This document shows positions 45,194 through 53,389 of a stretch of 64,000 bases of DNA, piece by piece. The notes beneath the pieces are model-generated. The model worked only from the letters and a program-made list of their open reading frames with translations. It was not told the DNA's origin and ran no database searches. The stretch is from Mucilaginibacter pankratovii (GTDB lineage Bacteria > Bacteroidota > Bacteroidia > Sphingobacteriales > Sphingobacteriaceae), in the NCBI RefSeq assembly GCF_014773265.1, contig NZ_JACWMY010000003.1:372001-436000 (forward strand), in the 5' to 3' direction. Made by a program: the position numbers and the translations under genes. Position 1 is the stretch's first letter, and each line of letters starts with the position of its first letter.

Positions 45194-48100
45194 ATGAGTG
45201 AAAATTTTACTAATTATGGTGGATGCCATCGCATTCACTATGGTGTGAAGATCAGGCGGGCGGTGCAGTGTTGTATAATGCCGCTGCTGTTTGTATTGAT
45301 GTGGAGCGCATCTTTCGCACAAACCAAAACCATTACCGGTACGGTATCAGACAATGCGGGGGTATTACCCGGGGTAACCGTAAAAGTAAAGGAGACGGGT
45401 ACAGCCTCTGTTACCGATGTAAACGGAAAGTACTCCATCGCCGTAAATTCGGGCCAAACACTCCAGTTCTCTTTCCTGGGTTATGCCACGCAGGAAGTTG
45501 TAATTGGCAACCAACCATCAGTTAATGTTACTTTAACGCAGGCATCGTCAACACTTAATGAAGTGGTGGTGGTGGGTTACGGTACGCAAAAAAAGGTTAC
45601 CGTAACAGGCTCTGTCGCTACCGTAAACAGCAGCGAGATAATAACCACCAAAAACGAGAACGTCCTCAACTCGCTTACCGGTAAAGTTGCCGGCTTGCGT
45701 GTAACACAAAACTCGGCCGAACCTGGTTCATTCGACAATTCATTTAGCATCCGCGGCTTTGGCGACCCCTTGGTGATCATTGATGGCGTTCCGCGCGATA
45801 ACATCACCCGGCTCGATCCAAACGATATCGAGAGCGTATCGGTACTGAAGGATGCAGCCGCGGCCATATATGGTGTACGCGCGGCAAACGGTGTGGTATT
45901 GGTAACCACCAAGAAAGGAAAAAAGGGCTCACTTGAGTTAAACTACTCGGGCACTTACGGTTTCCAGGTACCATCGGGTTTACCGAAACCGGTAGGCGCG
46001 ATAGATTACATGACGCTGGTGAACGAGCAATTATTGCATAACGTAAACGGCGGGCAGGTAAAATATTCGCAAGCCGATTTTGATGCTTACGCTAACGGCA
46101 CCCGCACCACTACAGATTGGTACACTCCGGTGATTAAAAACAGCGTACCGCAATCGCAGCATAACTTGAACGCGATGGGCGGTAACGAAAATACCAACTA
46201 CTTCATCAGCGCGGGTATTACCCAGCAGGACGGTTTCCTGCGCAGTGGCGATCTTAACTACAAGCGCTACAACCTGCGCTCGAATTTAACTACCCATATC
46301 ACCAAAAACCTTACGGTAGACCTCAACATCAACGGCACCATGGACCAAAAGAACCAGCCGTACCAGGATGCCTGGTGGATCATCAGGTCGTTTTGGAGGC
46401 AGGTGCCAACACAATCTATTTATGCCAACAACAATCCCGATTACCTGAACGTGGGCCAGGTTGACGGCTCTAACCCCGTTGCTTTATCGGATGCCAATAT
46501 CAACGGCTACCGGGTGTATAACAATAAATGGTTTCAATCGCAGGTCTCAGCAACTTATAGCATACCCTTTGTTCCGGGTTTAAGCGCGAAAGGATTGTTT
46601 AGCTACGATTATTATAGCTCCAGCAACCGCATCTATCAGAAATCGTACAACCAGTACAACTACGATGCAAACTCGGATAGCTACTCGGCAGTGCCAAACC
46701 AAACCCCGGCTACTTTCCGCCGCGAGTTTTTTGAACGCCCGGGTACTTTAACACAGCTTTCTTTAAACTACGATCGTACTTTTGGCAACCATAGCTTTAC
46801 CGGCTTATTGCTGTACGAAGAGAATAACCGCCAGCAGGATAATTTTTATGCACAGCGCGAACTTTCCCTGGCGGTTGACCAGCTTTTCTCAGGAAGCAGC
46901 GAAAACCAATTGGGTTCATCCAACTCGGGCGATATTTATAATTACACCAATAAATCGATAGTTGGCCGTATCAACTACAACTACAAATCAAAATACTTGG
47001 CGGAGTTCAGTTTCCGTAATGATGGTTCTTCCAGGTTTTCGCCACTTAAGCGCTGGGGCTTTTTCCCGGCAGGTTCATTAGGCTGGAGGATCTCCCAGGA
47101 AGATTTCTGGAAAAAATGGTCGGCACTATCGTTCATCAATGATCTGAAGTTCCGTGTTTCGTACGGAAAAGTGGGTGATGATTCTGCCTTGGCTTACCAG
47201 TTCCTTACCGGTTACCGTTTCCCTGCCGATGGTTCAAACAACCAACTGCCACCGGGCTCCGTTTTCGACGGGAAGTTTGTTAACGGTGCCCAAAATTTAG
47301 GTATAGCAAACCCTAACCTCACCTGGTTCAATGCCGAAACGTATAACATCGGTGTAGACCTTGAGGCATGGAACGGTTTGTTAGGCGCAACCTTTAACGC
47401 TTTTCGCCGCGACAGGAACGGCTTGCTGGGTACGCAGATCCTAAACTTGCCAAGCGTTGTCGGTGCCGATCTTCCGCAGGAGAACTTAAATAGCGACCGT
47501 ACACAGGGTTTCGAAATAGAACTAAGCCACCGCAACCATGTTGGTGCGTTTAATTACTTTTTAAAGGGAAACCTGGCCTATGCACGTACCATGAGGCGTA
47601 CCGTAGTGCAGGCAGCCTTTGGCAACTCGCAGCTTAACTGGCATAACAACCAAAATAACCGCTGGGATAATATCTACTGGGGTCTTGGTGCCGACGGGCG
47701 CTATACCAATTACCAGGATATCCTCAACAGCGGGCAGTTCGTGTCGCGTAATGCGGTGGTAGGCGATTATGTTTACGAGGACTGGAACGGCGACGGCCAG
47801 ATCAACGGCGATGATGTGCACCCAATTGCTTATAACAGCGCACCATTAACCACATTTGGTTTAACACTTGGCGGCTCGTATAAAGGCTTCGATTTTAATA
47901 CCGTGTGGCAGGGCGCTACCGGCGTAACGGTGTCTTATTTCGAGCAATTAAACATCCCGCTATGGGGCGGAGGCAGCGCGCTTACCATGTTCCTGGACAG
48001 GTATCACCCTGCCGATCCTAATGCCGATCCATACAACCCCAACACCGTTTGGATCCCGGGCAACTATGCGCTAACCGGTACCACGGCCGATGTAAACTCG

Positions 48101-48340
48101 ATGTTTAATATCCAAAACGCCCGGTACCTGAGGTTGAAATCTGCTGAACTGGGCTATAGCCTTTCATCGGGCTTTGCCAAAAAGATAGGCATCAAAGGAG
48201 CGAGGATCTTTGTTACCGGCTACAACCTGCTAACCTTTACCGGGGTAAAATACCTCGATCCGGAGCACCCATCCAGCACTTACGGGTACCTGTACCCACT
48301 CAACAAAACGTATTCACTGGGCGTAAATGTTAAGTTATAA
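45194..48340 (+). CDS. SusC/RagA-family TonB-linked outer-membrane transporter (mannan locus)
   Basis: A 1048-residue importer. A long N-terminal lead of ~30 residues precedes the hydrophobic signal (cleavage near SFAQ). Carboxypeptidase-regulatory-like domain (ITGTVSDNAGVLPGVTV), SusC box LNEVVVVGYGTQKK, plug (IRGFGDPLVIIDGVPRDNI, LKDAAAAIYGVRAANGVVLVTT) and beta-barrel ending YSLGVNVKL. Partner susD begins 11 bases later. With GH92 and GH76 enzymes downstream it should import alpha-manno-oligosaccharides through the outer membrane. Confidence 0.96.
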   Translation: MSENFTNYGGCHRIHYGVKIRRAVQCCIMPLLFVLMWSASFAQTKTITGTVSDNAGVLPGVTVKVKETGTASVTDVNGKYSIAVNSGQTLQFSFLGYATQEVVIGNQPSVNVTLTQASSTLNEVVVVGYGTQKKVTVTGSVATVNSSEIITTKNENVLNSLTGKVAGLRVTQNSAEPGSFDNSFSIRGFGDPLVIIDGVPRDNITRLDPNDIESVSVLKDAAAAIYGVRAANGVVLVTTKKGKKGSLELNYSGTYGFQVPSGLPKPVGAIDYMTLVNEQLLHNVNGGQVKYSQADFDAYANGTRTTTDWYTPVIKNSVPQSQHNLNAMGGNENTNYFISAGITQQDGFLRSGDLNYKRYNLRSNLTTHITKNLTVDLNINGTMDQKNQPYQDAWWIIRSFWRQVPTQSIYANNNPDYLNVGQVDGSNPVALSDANINGYRVYNNKWFQSQVSATYSIPFVPGLSAKGLFSYDYYSSSNRIYQKSYNQYNYDANSDSYSAVPNQTPATFRREFFERPGTLTQLSLNYDRTFGNHSFTGLLLYEENNRQQDNFYAQRELSLAVDQLFSGSSENQLGSSNSGDIYNYTNKSIVGRINYNYKSKYLAEFSFRNDGSSRFSPLKRWGFFPAGSLGWRISQEDFWKKWSALSFINDLKFRVSYGKVGDDSALAYQFLTGYRFPADGSNNQLPPGSVFDGKFVNGAQNLGIANPNLTWFNAETYNIGVDLEAWNGLLGATFNAFRRDRNGLLGTQILNLPSVVGADLPQENLNSDRTQGFEIELSHRNHVGAFNYFLKGNLAYARTMRRTVVQAAFGNSQLNWHNNQNNRWDNIYWGLGADGRYTNYQDILNSGQFVSRNAVVGDYVYEDWNGDGQINGDDVHPIAYNSAPLTTFGLTLGGSYKGFDFNTVWQGATGVTVSYFEQLNIPLWGGGSALTMFLDRYHPADPNADPYNPNTVWIPGNYALTGTTADVNSMFNIQNARYLRLKSAELGYSLSSGFAKKIGIKGARIFVTGYNLLTFTGVKYLDPEHPSSTYGYLYPLNKTYSLGVNVKL

Positions 48341-48351
48341 GAATCATCAAC

Positions 48352-50265
48352 ATGAAAAAGAATATATATATCATCATATGCTTTTTGGTTTGCTGGACAA
48401 CAGCATGTAAAAAGCTCGACGTACCCCCTATCAACATTATCCAGGATAAGGATGTATTTACCAGCACGGGCGGGATCCAGGCCTACATGGCGCGCATTTA
48501 TAGCGAACTGCCTATCGAAGATTTCAGGTATTCGCCACAGCGCGGGTTAAATTTCTTCTGGATCATCAGCCCCTTCCCTGCTGTTACCGGCGAGGCTTTA
48601 AGTCGCGACCAGAACGGCGCCATGCAGGAAAACGTAGGCGAATCGCCATGGGGCGATTGCTACAAGCTGATAAGGGATGCGAATTACTTTATTGAGAATA
48701 TGCCAAAGTATGCCGGCACCTATACGCCTGCGCAGGTAAATTCATGGCTGGGCGAGGCACGCTTTATTCGTGCGCTTACCTACTTTGCGCTGGTAAAACG
48801 TTACGGCGGTGTGCCGATAGTGGATAAAGTGCTGGAGTACCCAACCGGTAATATCGACGACCTGAATATGGCCCGTGCATCCGAAGAGGCGGTTTACGAT
48901 TTTGTTGCTGCCGACCTCGATTTTGCGTACGCAAACCTTTCAGAATCTAACCAGGCCGGTCGCGCCAATAAGTATGCTGCCGCTGCATTTAAATCGCGCG
49001 CTATGCTTTACGCGGGTTCTATTGCTAAATACAACACTACCACACTATCTGATGGTGCCGGAAACCGCGTTTGCGGGATCCCATCGAGCAAAGCGGTAAC
49101 CTATTTTAAAGCTGCTTACGATGCCGCCCTGCTGGTGGCGCCCAAATACAGCCTTTACAAAAAGGTATGGGCCGCCGGTGATAAAGAAGCGCAGTTTCAA
49201 AACTATGTGAACATGTTTTTTGATGAAAGCAGCCCGGAGAACATTTTTGTAAAACAGTACCACTACCCCGAATCTGTTCACGGCTACGATGCTTATAACG
49301 TTCCCCGCCAGTTAATGGGCGGTAACGGCTACTCATCTGAAGTAAACCCTACTTTGAATTATGTAGAACTGTTTGACGGCCTCCCTAAAAATGCCGACGG
49401 AACGCTCAGGACAACAACATCGGGCGAGTATGACCTGTACGCCAACACCATGGATCTGTTTGCCAACGCTGAACCAAGACTAAGAGCAACCGTAATTTTG
49501 CCCGGCGATCAGTTTAAGGGCCAGAGCATCGAGATCCGCCGCGGTATTTATACCGGTAGTTCGGCAGGTGGTATCAGTCCGCTTTTAGCCCCGGGTTCTA
49601 CATCAAATTATCCAACGGCAAATATTGTACAGTCATCCAACGCCAACCAAACACCCTACAAATTGCCCGATGGTACAACCATGAACCCTGCAGGCTTAAG
49701 CGGCGTGTTCACCGGCGATGGTACCTGCGCTATATCGGGTTTTTCTGTCCGTAAGTACCTGGTTCCGGATAAACCGACATCAGAAGTGCTGGAGAACCGG
49801 TCTGACCAAACATTTATAGAAATGCGCTACGCCGAAGTATTGCTTAACCGTGCCGAAGCCGCCTACGAGCTGAACGCTTTGGGGCAGAATGATAAGGATT
49901 ACCTGCAGGATGCTTTCCTGGATATTAACCAGATTCGTGAAAGAGCGGGCGCTACCTTACTTGCAGGCCCCGGCGATCTGTCAAGCGTGAATGTAGTGCG
50001 TAAGGAAAGAAGAAAAGAGCTTGGGTTTGAGAACAAGATCTGGTGGGATATGAGGAGATGGAGAACTGCGGATATCGAGCAAAACTCTACCATTTACCGG
50101 GTACTGATGCCATTTTATTCGGCAAACGATAAAAAGTATTTTTTTGATGCCCGGACGGATGAGCGTAACGTGCGTTATACTTTTGATGTGCGCTGGTACT
50201 ACGAAGAGATCCCGAACGGAGAGATCCAGAAAAGTCAGAAGTTAATTCAAAACCCCGGTTATTAA
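48352..50265 (+). CDS. SusD/RagB-family lipoprotein (mannan locus)
   Basis: A 637-residue surface lipoprotein with lipobox TTAC at Cys19, longer than the first SusD in the window. SusD TPR helices are visible: WGDCYKLIRDANYFIENM, GEARFIRALTYFALVKRYGGVPIVD, ASEEAVYDFVAADLDFA, EMRYAEVLLNRAEAAYEL and the terminal KERRKELGFENKIWWDMRRW. It should bind manno-oligosaccharides on the SusC transporter. Twelve bases to the DUF3823 gene. Confidence 0.96.
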   Translation: MKKNIYIIICFLVCWTTACKKLDVPPINIIQDKDVFTSTGGIQAYMARIYSELPIEDFRYSPQRGLNFFWIISPFPAVTGEALSRDQNGAMQENVGESPWGDCYKLIRDANYFIENMPKYAGTYTPAQVNSWLGEARFIRALTYFALVKRYGGVPIVDKVLEYPTGNIDDLNMARASEEAVYDFVAADLDFAYANLSESNQAGRANKYAAAAFKSRAMLYAGSIAKYNTTTLSDGAGNRVCGIPSSKAVTYFKAAYDAALLVAPKYSLYKKVWAAGDKEAQFQNYVNMFFDESSPENIFVKQYHYPESVHGYDAYNVPRQLMGGNGYSSEVNPTLNYVELFDGLPKNADGTLRTTTSGEYDLYANTMDLFANAEPRLRATVILPGDQFKGQSIEIRRGIYTGSSAGGISPLLAPGSTSNYPTANIVQSSNANQTPYKLPDGTTMNPAGLSGVFTGDGTCAISGFSVRKYLVPDKPTSEVLENRSDQTFIEMRYAEVLLNRAEAAYELNALGQNDKDYLQDAFLDINQIRERAGATLLAGPGDLSSVNVVRKERRKELGFENKIWWDMRRWRTADIEQNSTIYRVLMPFYSANDKKYFFDARTDERNVRYTFDVRWYYEEIPNGEIQKSQKLIQNPGY

Positions 50266-50277
50266 TCAGCTAACAAC

Positions 50278-51036
50278 ATGAAAAAGATATTATATACAAT
50301 AGCCGTATGCGCGATAGCCTTTGGGGTGTCGTCATGCAAAAAACTGGATAATTACGAAGAACCGCAGGAAACCCTTACGGGCAGCGTAATTGACGCCGGC
50401 ACAGGCAAAACCCTGCAAACCGAGAACGGCGGCGGCGGTACACGCATCAAACTGCTGGAGATCAGCTGGAGTGACAACCCAACGCCCTTCTACATTGCAT
50501 CCATGCAGGATGGTACTTTTAACTACACCAAACTGTTTGCAGGCAAAAATAAAATTAGTGCCGAAGGTGCCTTTGTACCCTTGGTGCAAACCAATAGCTC
50601 GGGTGCAACAGTGGTTGATAAAAGCCAAACGGTTGATATAAAAGGAACCACTACCGTTAATTTTTCGGTTGATCCTTTACTGCGGGTAGAATGGGTAGGC
50701 GAGCCCGTGATCAATGCAGATGGTACCATCTCGGCCAGCTTTAAGATCACCCGCGGAACCAGCGACGCGGCGTTTCAGAATGATATTACCGATGTGCATT
50801 TGTTCCTGAATTCAAACAAGTTTGTGGGCAATAACAATTACGATAACCGGTATTCGCCGCAGATTGATTTTAGCGGTTCATCGGCCAATGCCCAACTGGG
50901 CCAAACCATTACCCTGACTACAAAAGGTGGTCCGCTCCCCACCAAACGCGATTATTTTCTGCGCATAGGTGCCCGTACCAATTACGGTTTAAAGTACTAC
51001 AACTACACAGATGTGAAAACGATTAGTGTTCCTTAG
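50278..51036 (+). CDS. DUF3823-domain surface lipoprotein (SusE-position protein)
   Basis: A 252-residue lipoprotein with lipobox VSSC (Cys20). The DUF3823 pattern is clear: LTGSVIDAGTGKTLQTE, RIKLLEISWSD, QDGTFNYTKLFAGKNKI and a second beta-sandwich (LRVEWVGEPVINADGTISASFKI). Such proteins sit after SusD in glycan loci and are thought to bind glycan at the surface. Third gene of the operon; followed by a strong hairpin with T run. Confidence 0.9.
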   Translation: MKKILYTIAVCAIAFGVSSCKKLDNYEEPQETLTGSVIDAGTGKTLQTENGGGGTRIKLLEISWSDNPTPFYIASMQDGTFNYTKLFAGKNKISAEGAFVPLVQTNSSGATVVDKSQTVDIKGTTTVNFSVDPLLRVEWVGEPVINADGTISASFKITRGTSDAAFQNDITDVHLFLNSNKFVGNNNYDNRYSPQIDFSGSSANAQLGQTITLTTKGGPLPTKRDYFLRIGARTNYGLKYYNYTDVKTISVP

Positions 51037-51050
51037 ATAAAACTGTTCAT

Positions 51051-51093
51051 CCTGTTCCGGGGCGGAGGTCCAACCGCCCCGGGCAGGTTTTTT
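51051..51093 (+). terminator. Terminator or attenuator inside the mannan operon
   Basis: CCGGGGCGG (51057-51065) pairs with CCGCCCCGG (51074-51082), an outer CCTG/CAGG pair extends it, and a seven-base T run follows. It is between the DUF3823 gene and the next operon gene on the same strand, so partial read-through would lower expression of the enzymes relative to SusCD. Confidence 0.8.
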
Positions 51094-51103
51094 AATACCA
51101 CCT

Positions 51104-53284
51104 ATGAGAAATTTTTTATTAAGCTGCGCACTTGCAGCGCTAACGGGAGGAGTTTACGCCCAGTCCGGAAAGCCCGCAGAACTGAAGCAGAAAACAGCCT
51201 TCCAAACCAGCAGCCCCTGGATCCCCGAGATAGACGTGCGATCTGATATTGCCATTGTTTACGGAGTGAACGACAGGCCGGGAATGACCTTTGAACAGCG
51301 TGTGCAATCCTGGCGCGACCATGGTTATCAAACCCAATTTATGACCGGCATTGCCTGGGGCGATTACAAAGACTATTTTTTAGGCAAGTGGGATGGCATC
51401 AACCACCTGGGTGTTGGCCAGGTTACTCAAAAAGGTGATACGATATTCCATGGTAAGGATATGCCTTATGTGGTGCCGGTTAAATCCTTTATCGAATACA
51501 TGAAAACCGCCGTCATCAAACGGGTGATAGATGCCGGGATAACGGATATCTTTTTAGAAGAGCCCGAGTTTTGGGCGAGAGCAGGCTACAGCCAACCTTT
51601 TAAAGAAGAATGGCAAAAATATTATGGTTTCCCCTGGAAACCACAGCACGAATCGGCCGAGAATACCTACCTCTCCAGCAAATTGAAATACCACCTGTAT
51701 TACGAGGCTATTAAAGAAACATCTAACTACGCCAAAGCCTACGGTAAAGGCAAAGGGAAAAATATTAAGGTTTACATCGCCACGCATTCGCTGGTGAATT
51801 ATTCATCGTGGCAAATTGTGAGTCCGGAAGCGAGTTTGGCTTCGCTGCCAGGTATTGATGGCTACATCGCACAGGTATGGACGGGCACCTCCCGCGAGCC
51901 TACGTTTTTCAACGGGCAAAGAAAAGAGCGGGTATTTGAGAATGCTTTTTTGGAGTATGGTTCCATGGTATCTATGACCGCGCCAACGGGCCGCAAAATG
52001 TATTTTTTGACGGACCCAATTGAGGACTGGCCACGCGATTGGGCCGATTATAAAAAGAACTACCAGGCCACTTTTACAGCCAAGCTGCTTTACCCCACAG
52101 TTGCCGATTATGAAGTAATGCCCTGGCCCGAGCGTATTTACACCCACCCTTATAAGGTAGCCAACAGTAACGAAAAGGTGCTGATACCGCAATATTATTC
52201 TACACAGATGCAGATCATGGTGAATGCTTTAAACAGCATGCCGGCATCAGCAAACAAGGTAACAGGGGCTAACGGGATAGGCGTTTTAATGAGTAATTCG
52301 CTCATGTTTCAGCGCTTTCCAACGCACAATGGTTTCGAGGATCCGCAATTTTCTAACTTTTACGGGCAAACGCTGCCGTTGCTAAAGCGTGGCGTGCCGG
52401 TACAAACGGTACACATGGAAAACCTGAGTTACGCCGCTACCTTAAAAAACATTAAGGTGCTGATAGTGAGTTATTCTAACATGAAACCGGTATCGGCAGA
52501 AATTCATGCTGCACTGGCCAAATGGGTTAAAAAAGGCGGTGTACTCATCTATTGCGGCCGCGACGACGATCCCTACCAATCGGTTATGGAATGGTGGGAT
52601 ACCAATGGCAATATGTTTACCGCTCCATCTCAGCACCTTTTCCAACTCATGAAGGTTAACGGCGTTTCCGGGCAGGAGAAGTTCAGCTATGGCAAAGGCT
52701 CGGTATACATCATCCGCCAAAACCCAAAGGAGTTTGTACTGCAGGCCAATGCCGATACCAAATTCATTGATGTGGTGAAACACGGTTACGAGAAAGACGC
52801 CAATGCAGGCAAGCTGGAATTTAAGAACAGCCTGTACCTGGAGCGCGGCCCCTATGATGTGGTTTCGGTAATGGACGAGAACACCGATGCCAAACCTTAC
52901 ACCATCAAAGGCCCGGTGATCGACCTGTTTGATCCGCAGCTACCGGTGCTTGCCGAAAAGGTGATCAATCCGGGCGAGCAATCGTTATTGTACAACACCA
53001 ACAGAATAGCTGATAAAGCAAAACCACAGGTATTGGCTGCCGCGGCAAGGGCTTACGACGAGAAAGTAACGGGTAACACCTACTCGTTTGTGGTTAAAAG
53101 CCCTGTTAAAACATTAAACAGTATGCGTGTATTGCTACCGGCACAACCCAAAGTCACAAAAGTTACCGATAGCAAAGGGCAACAGCTTACAGATGTAAAA
53201 ACATCCTGGGATGCATCCTCAAATACCATATACCTCGGCTTTGCTAACGACCCCGCGGGGATTAAAGTTGAATTGAGTTGGTAA
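51104..53284 (+). CDS. Secreted enzyme-like protein of the mannan locus, unclassified; probable glycoside hydrolase
   Basis: A 726-residue exported protein (signal peptide to about VYAQ, residue 20). I do not recognise the family. The first ~380 residues look like a TIM-barrel: PEIDVRSDIAIVYGV, HGYQTQFMTGIAWGDY, then DIFLEEPEFWARAGY at 148-162 with acidic Glu152, 153 and 155 after a predicted strand, IKVYIATHSLVNY, and GIDGYIAQVWTGTS. Residues about 385-530 resemble a GATase-like Rossmann domain (IKVLIVSYSNMKPVSAEIH, LAKWVKKGGVLIYCGRDDD), and the C-terminus is beta-rich. TIM barrel plus GATase-like domain plus beta-sandwich recalls GH42-type layouts. Position between DUF3823 and GH92 suggests an enzyme acting on mannan side chains. 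Low certainty of function. Confidence 0.6.
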   Translation: MRNFLLSCALAALTGGVYAQSGKPAELKQKTAFQTSSPWIPEIDVRSDIAIVYGVNDRPGMTFEQRVQSWRDHGYQTQFMTGIAWGDYKDYFLGKWDGINHLGVGQVTQKGDTIFHGKDMPYVVPVKSFIEYMKTAVIKRVIDAGITDIFLEEPEFWARAGYSQPFKEEWQKYYGFPWKPQHESAENTYLSSKLKYHLYYEAIKETSNYAKAYGKGKGKNIKVYIATHSLVNYSSWQIVSPEASLASLPGIDGYIAQVWTGTSREPTFFNGQRKERVFENAFLEYGSMVSMTAPTGRKMYFLTDPIEDWPRDWADYKKNYQATFTAKLLYPTVADYEVMPWPERIYTHPYKVANSNEKVLIPQYYSTQMQIMVNALNSMPASANKVTGANGIGVLMSNSLMFQRFPTHNGFEDPQFSNFYGQTLPLLKRGVPVQTVHMENLSYAATLKNIKVLIVSYSNMKPVSAEIHAALAKWVKKGGVLIYCGRDDDPYQSVMEWWDTNGNMFTAPSQHLFQLMKVNGVSGQEKFSYGKGSVYIIRQNPKEFVLQANADTKFIDVVKHGYEKDANAGKLEFKNSLYLERGPYDVVSVMDENTDAKPYTIKGPVIDLFDPQLPVLAEKVINPGEQSLLYNTNRIADKAKPQVLAAAARAYDEKVTGNTYSFVVKSPVKTLNSMRVLLPAQPKVTKVTDSKGQQLTDVKTSWDASSNTIYLGFANDPAGIKVELSW

Positions 53285-53309
53285 GATATTTTTAGTTGGT
53301 TTAAAGAGC

Positions 53310-53357
53310 GGCCATCACTGCCCTGCACGGAAATTCCGTGCAGGTGTAGTATGGCTG
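53310..53357 (+). other. Long nested hairpin between the unclassified gene and GH92
   Basis: An inner stem CCTGCACGG (53322-53330) with CCGTGCAGG (53336-53344) lies within an outer GCCAT/ATGGC pair (53311-53315, 53351-53355). No T run follows. Probably an mRNA processing or stability element in the operon. Confidence 0.55.
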
Positions 53358-53389
53358 TGTAAAAGCCGCTACCCGCTTATATTATATAA

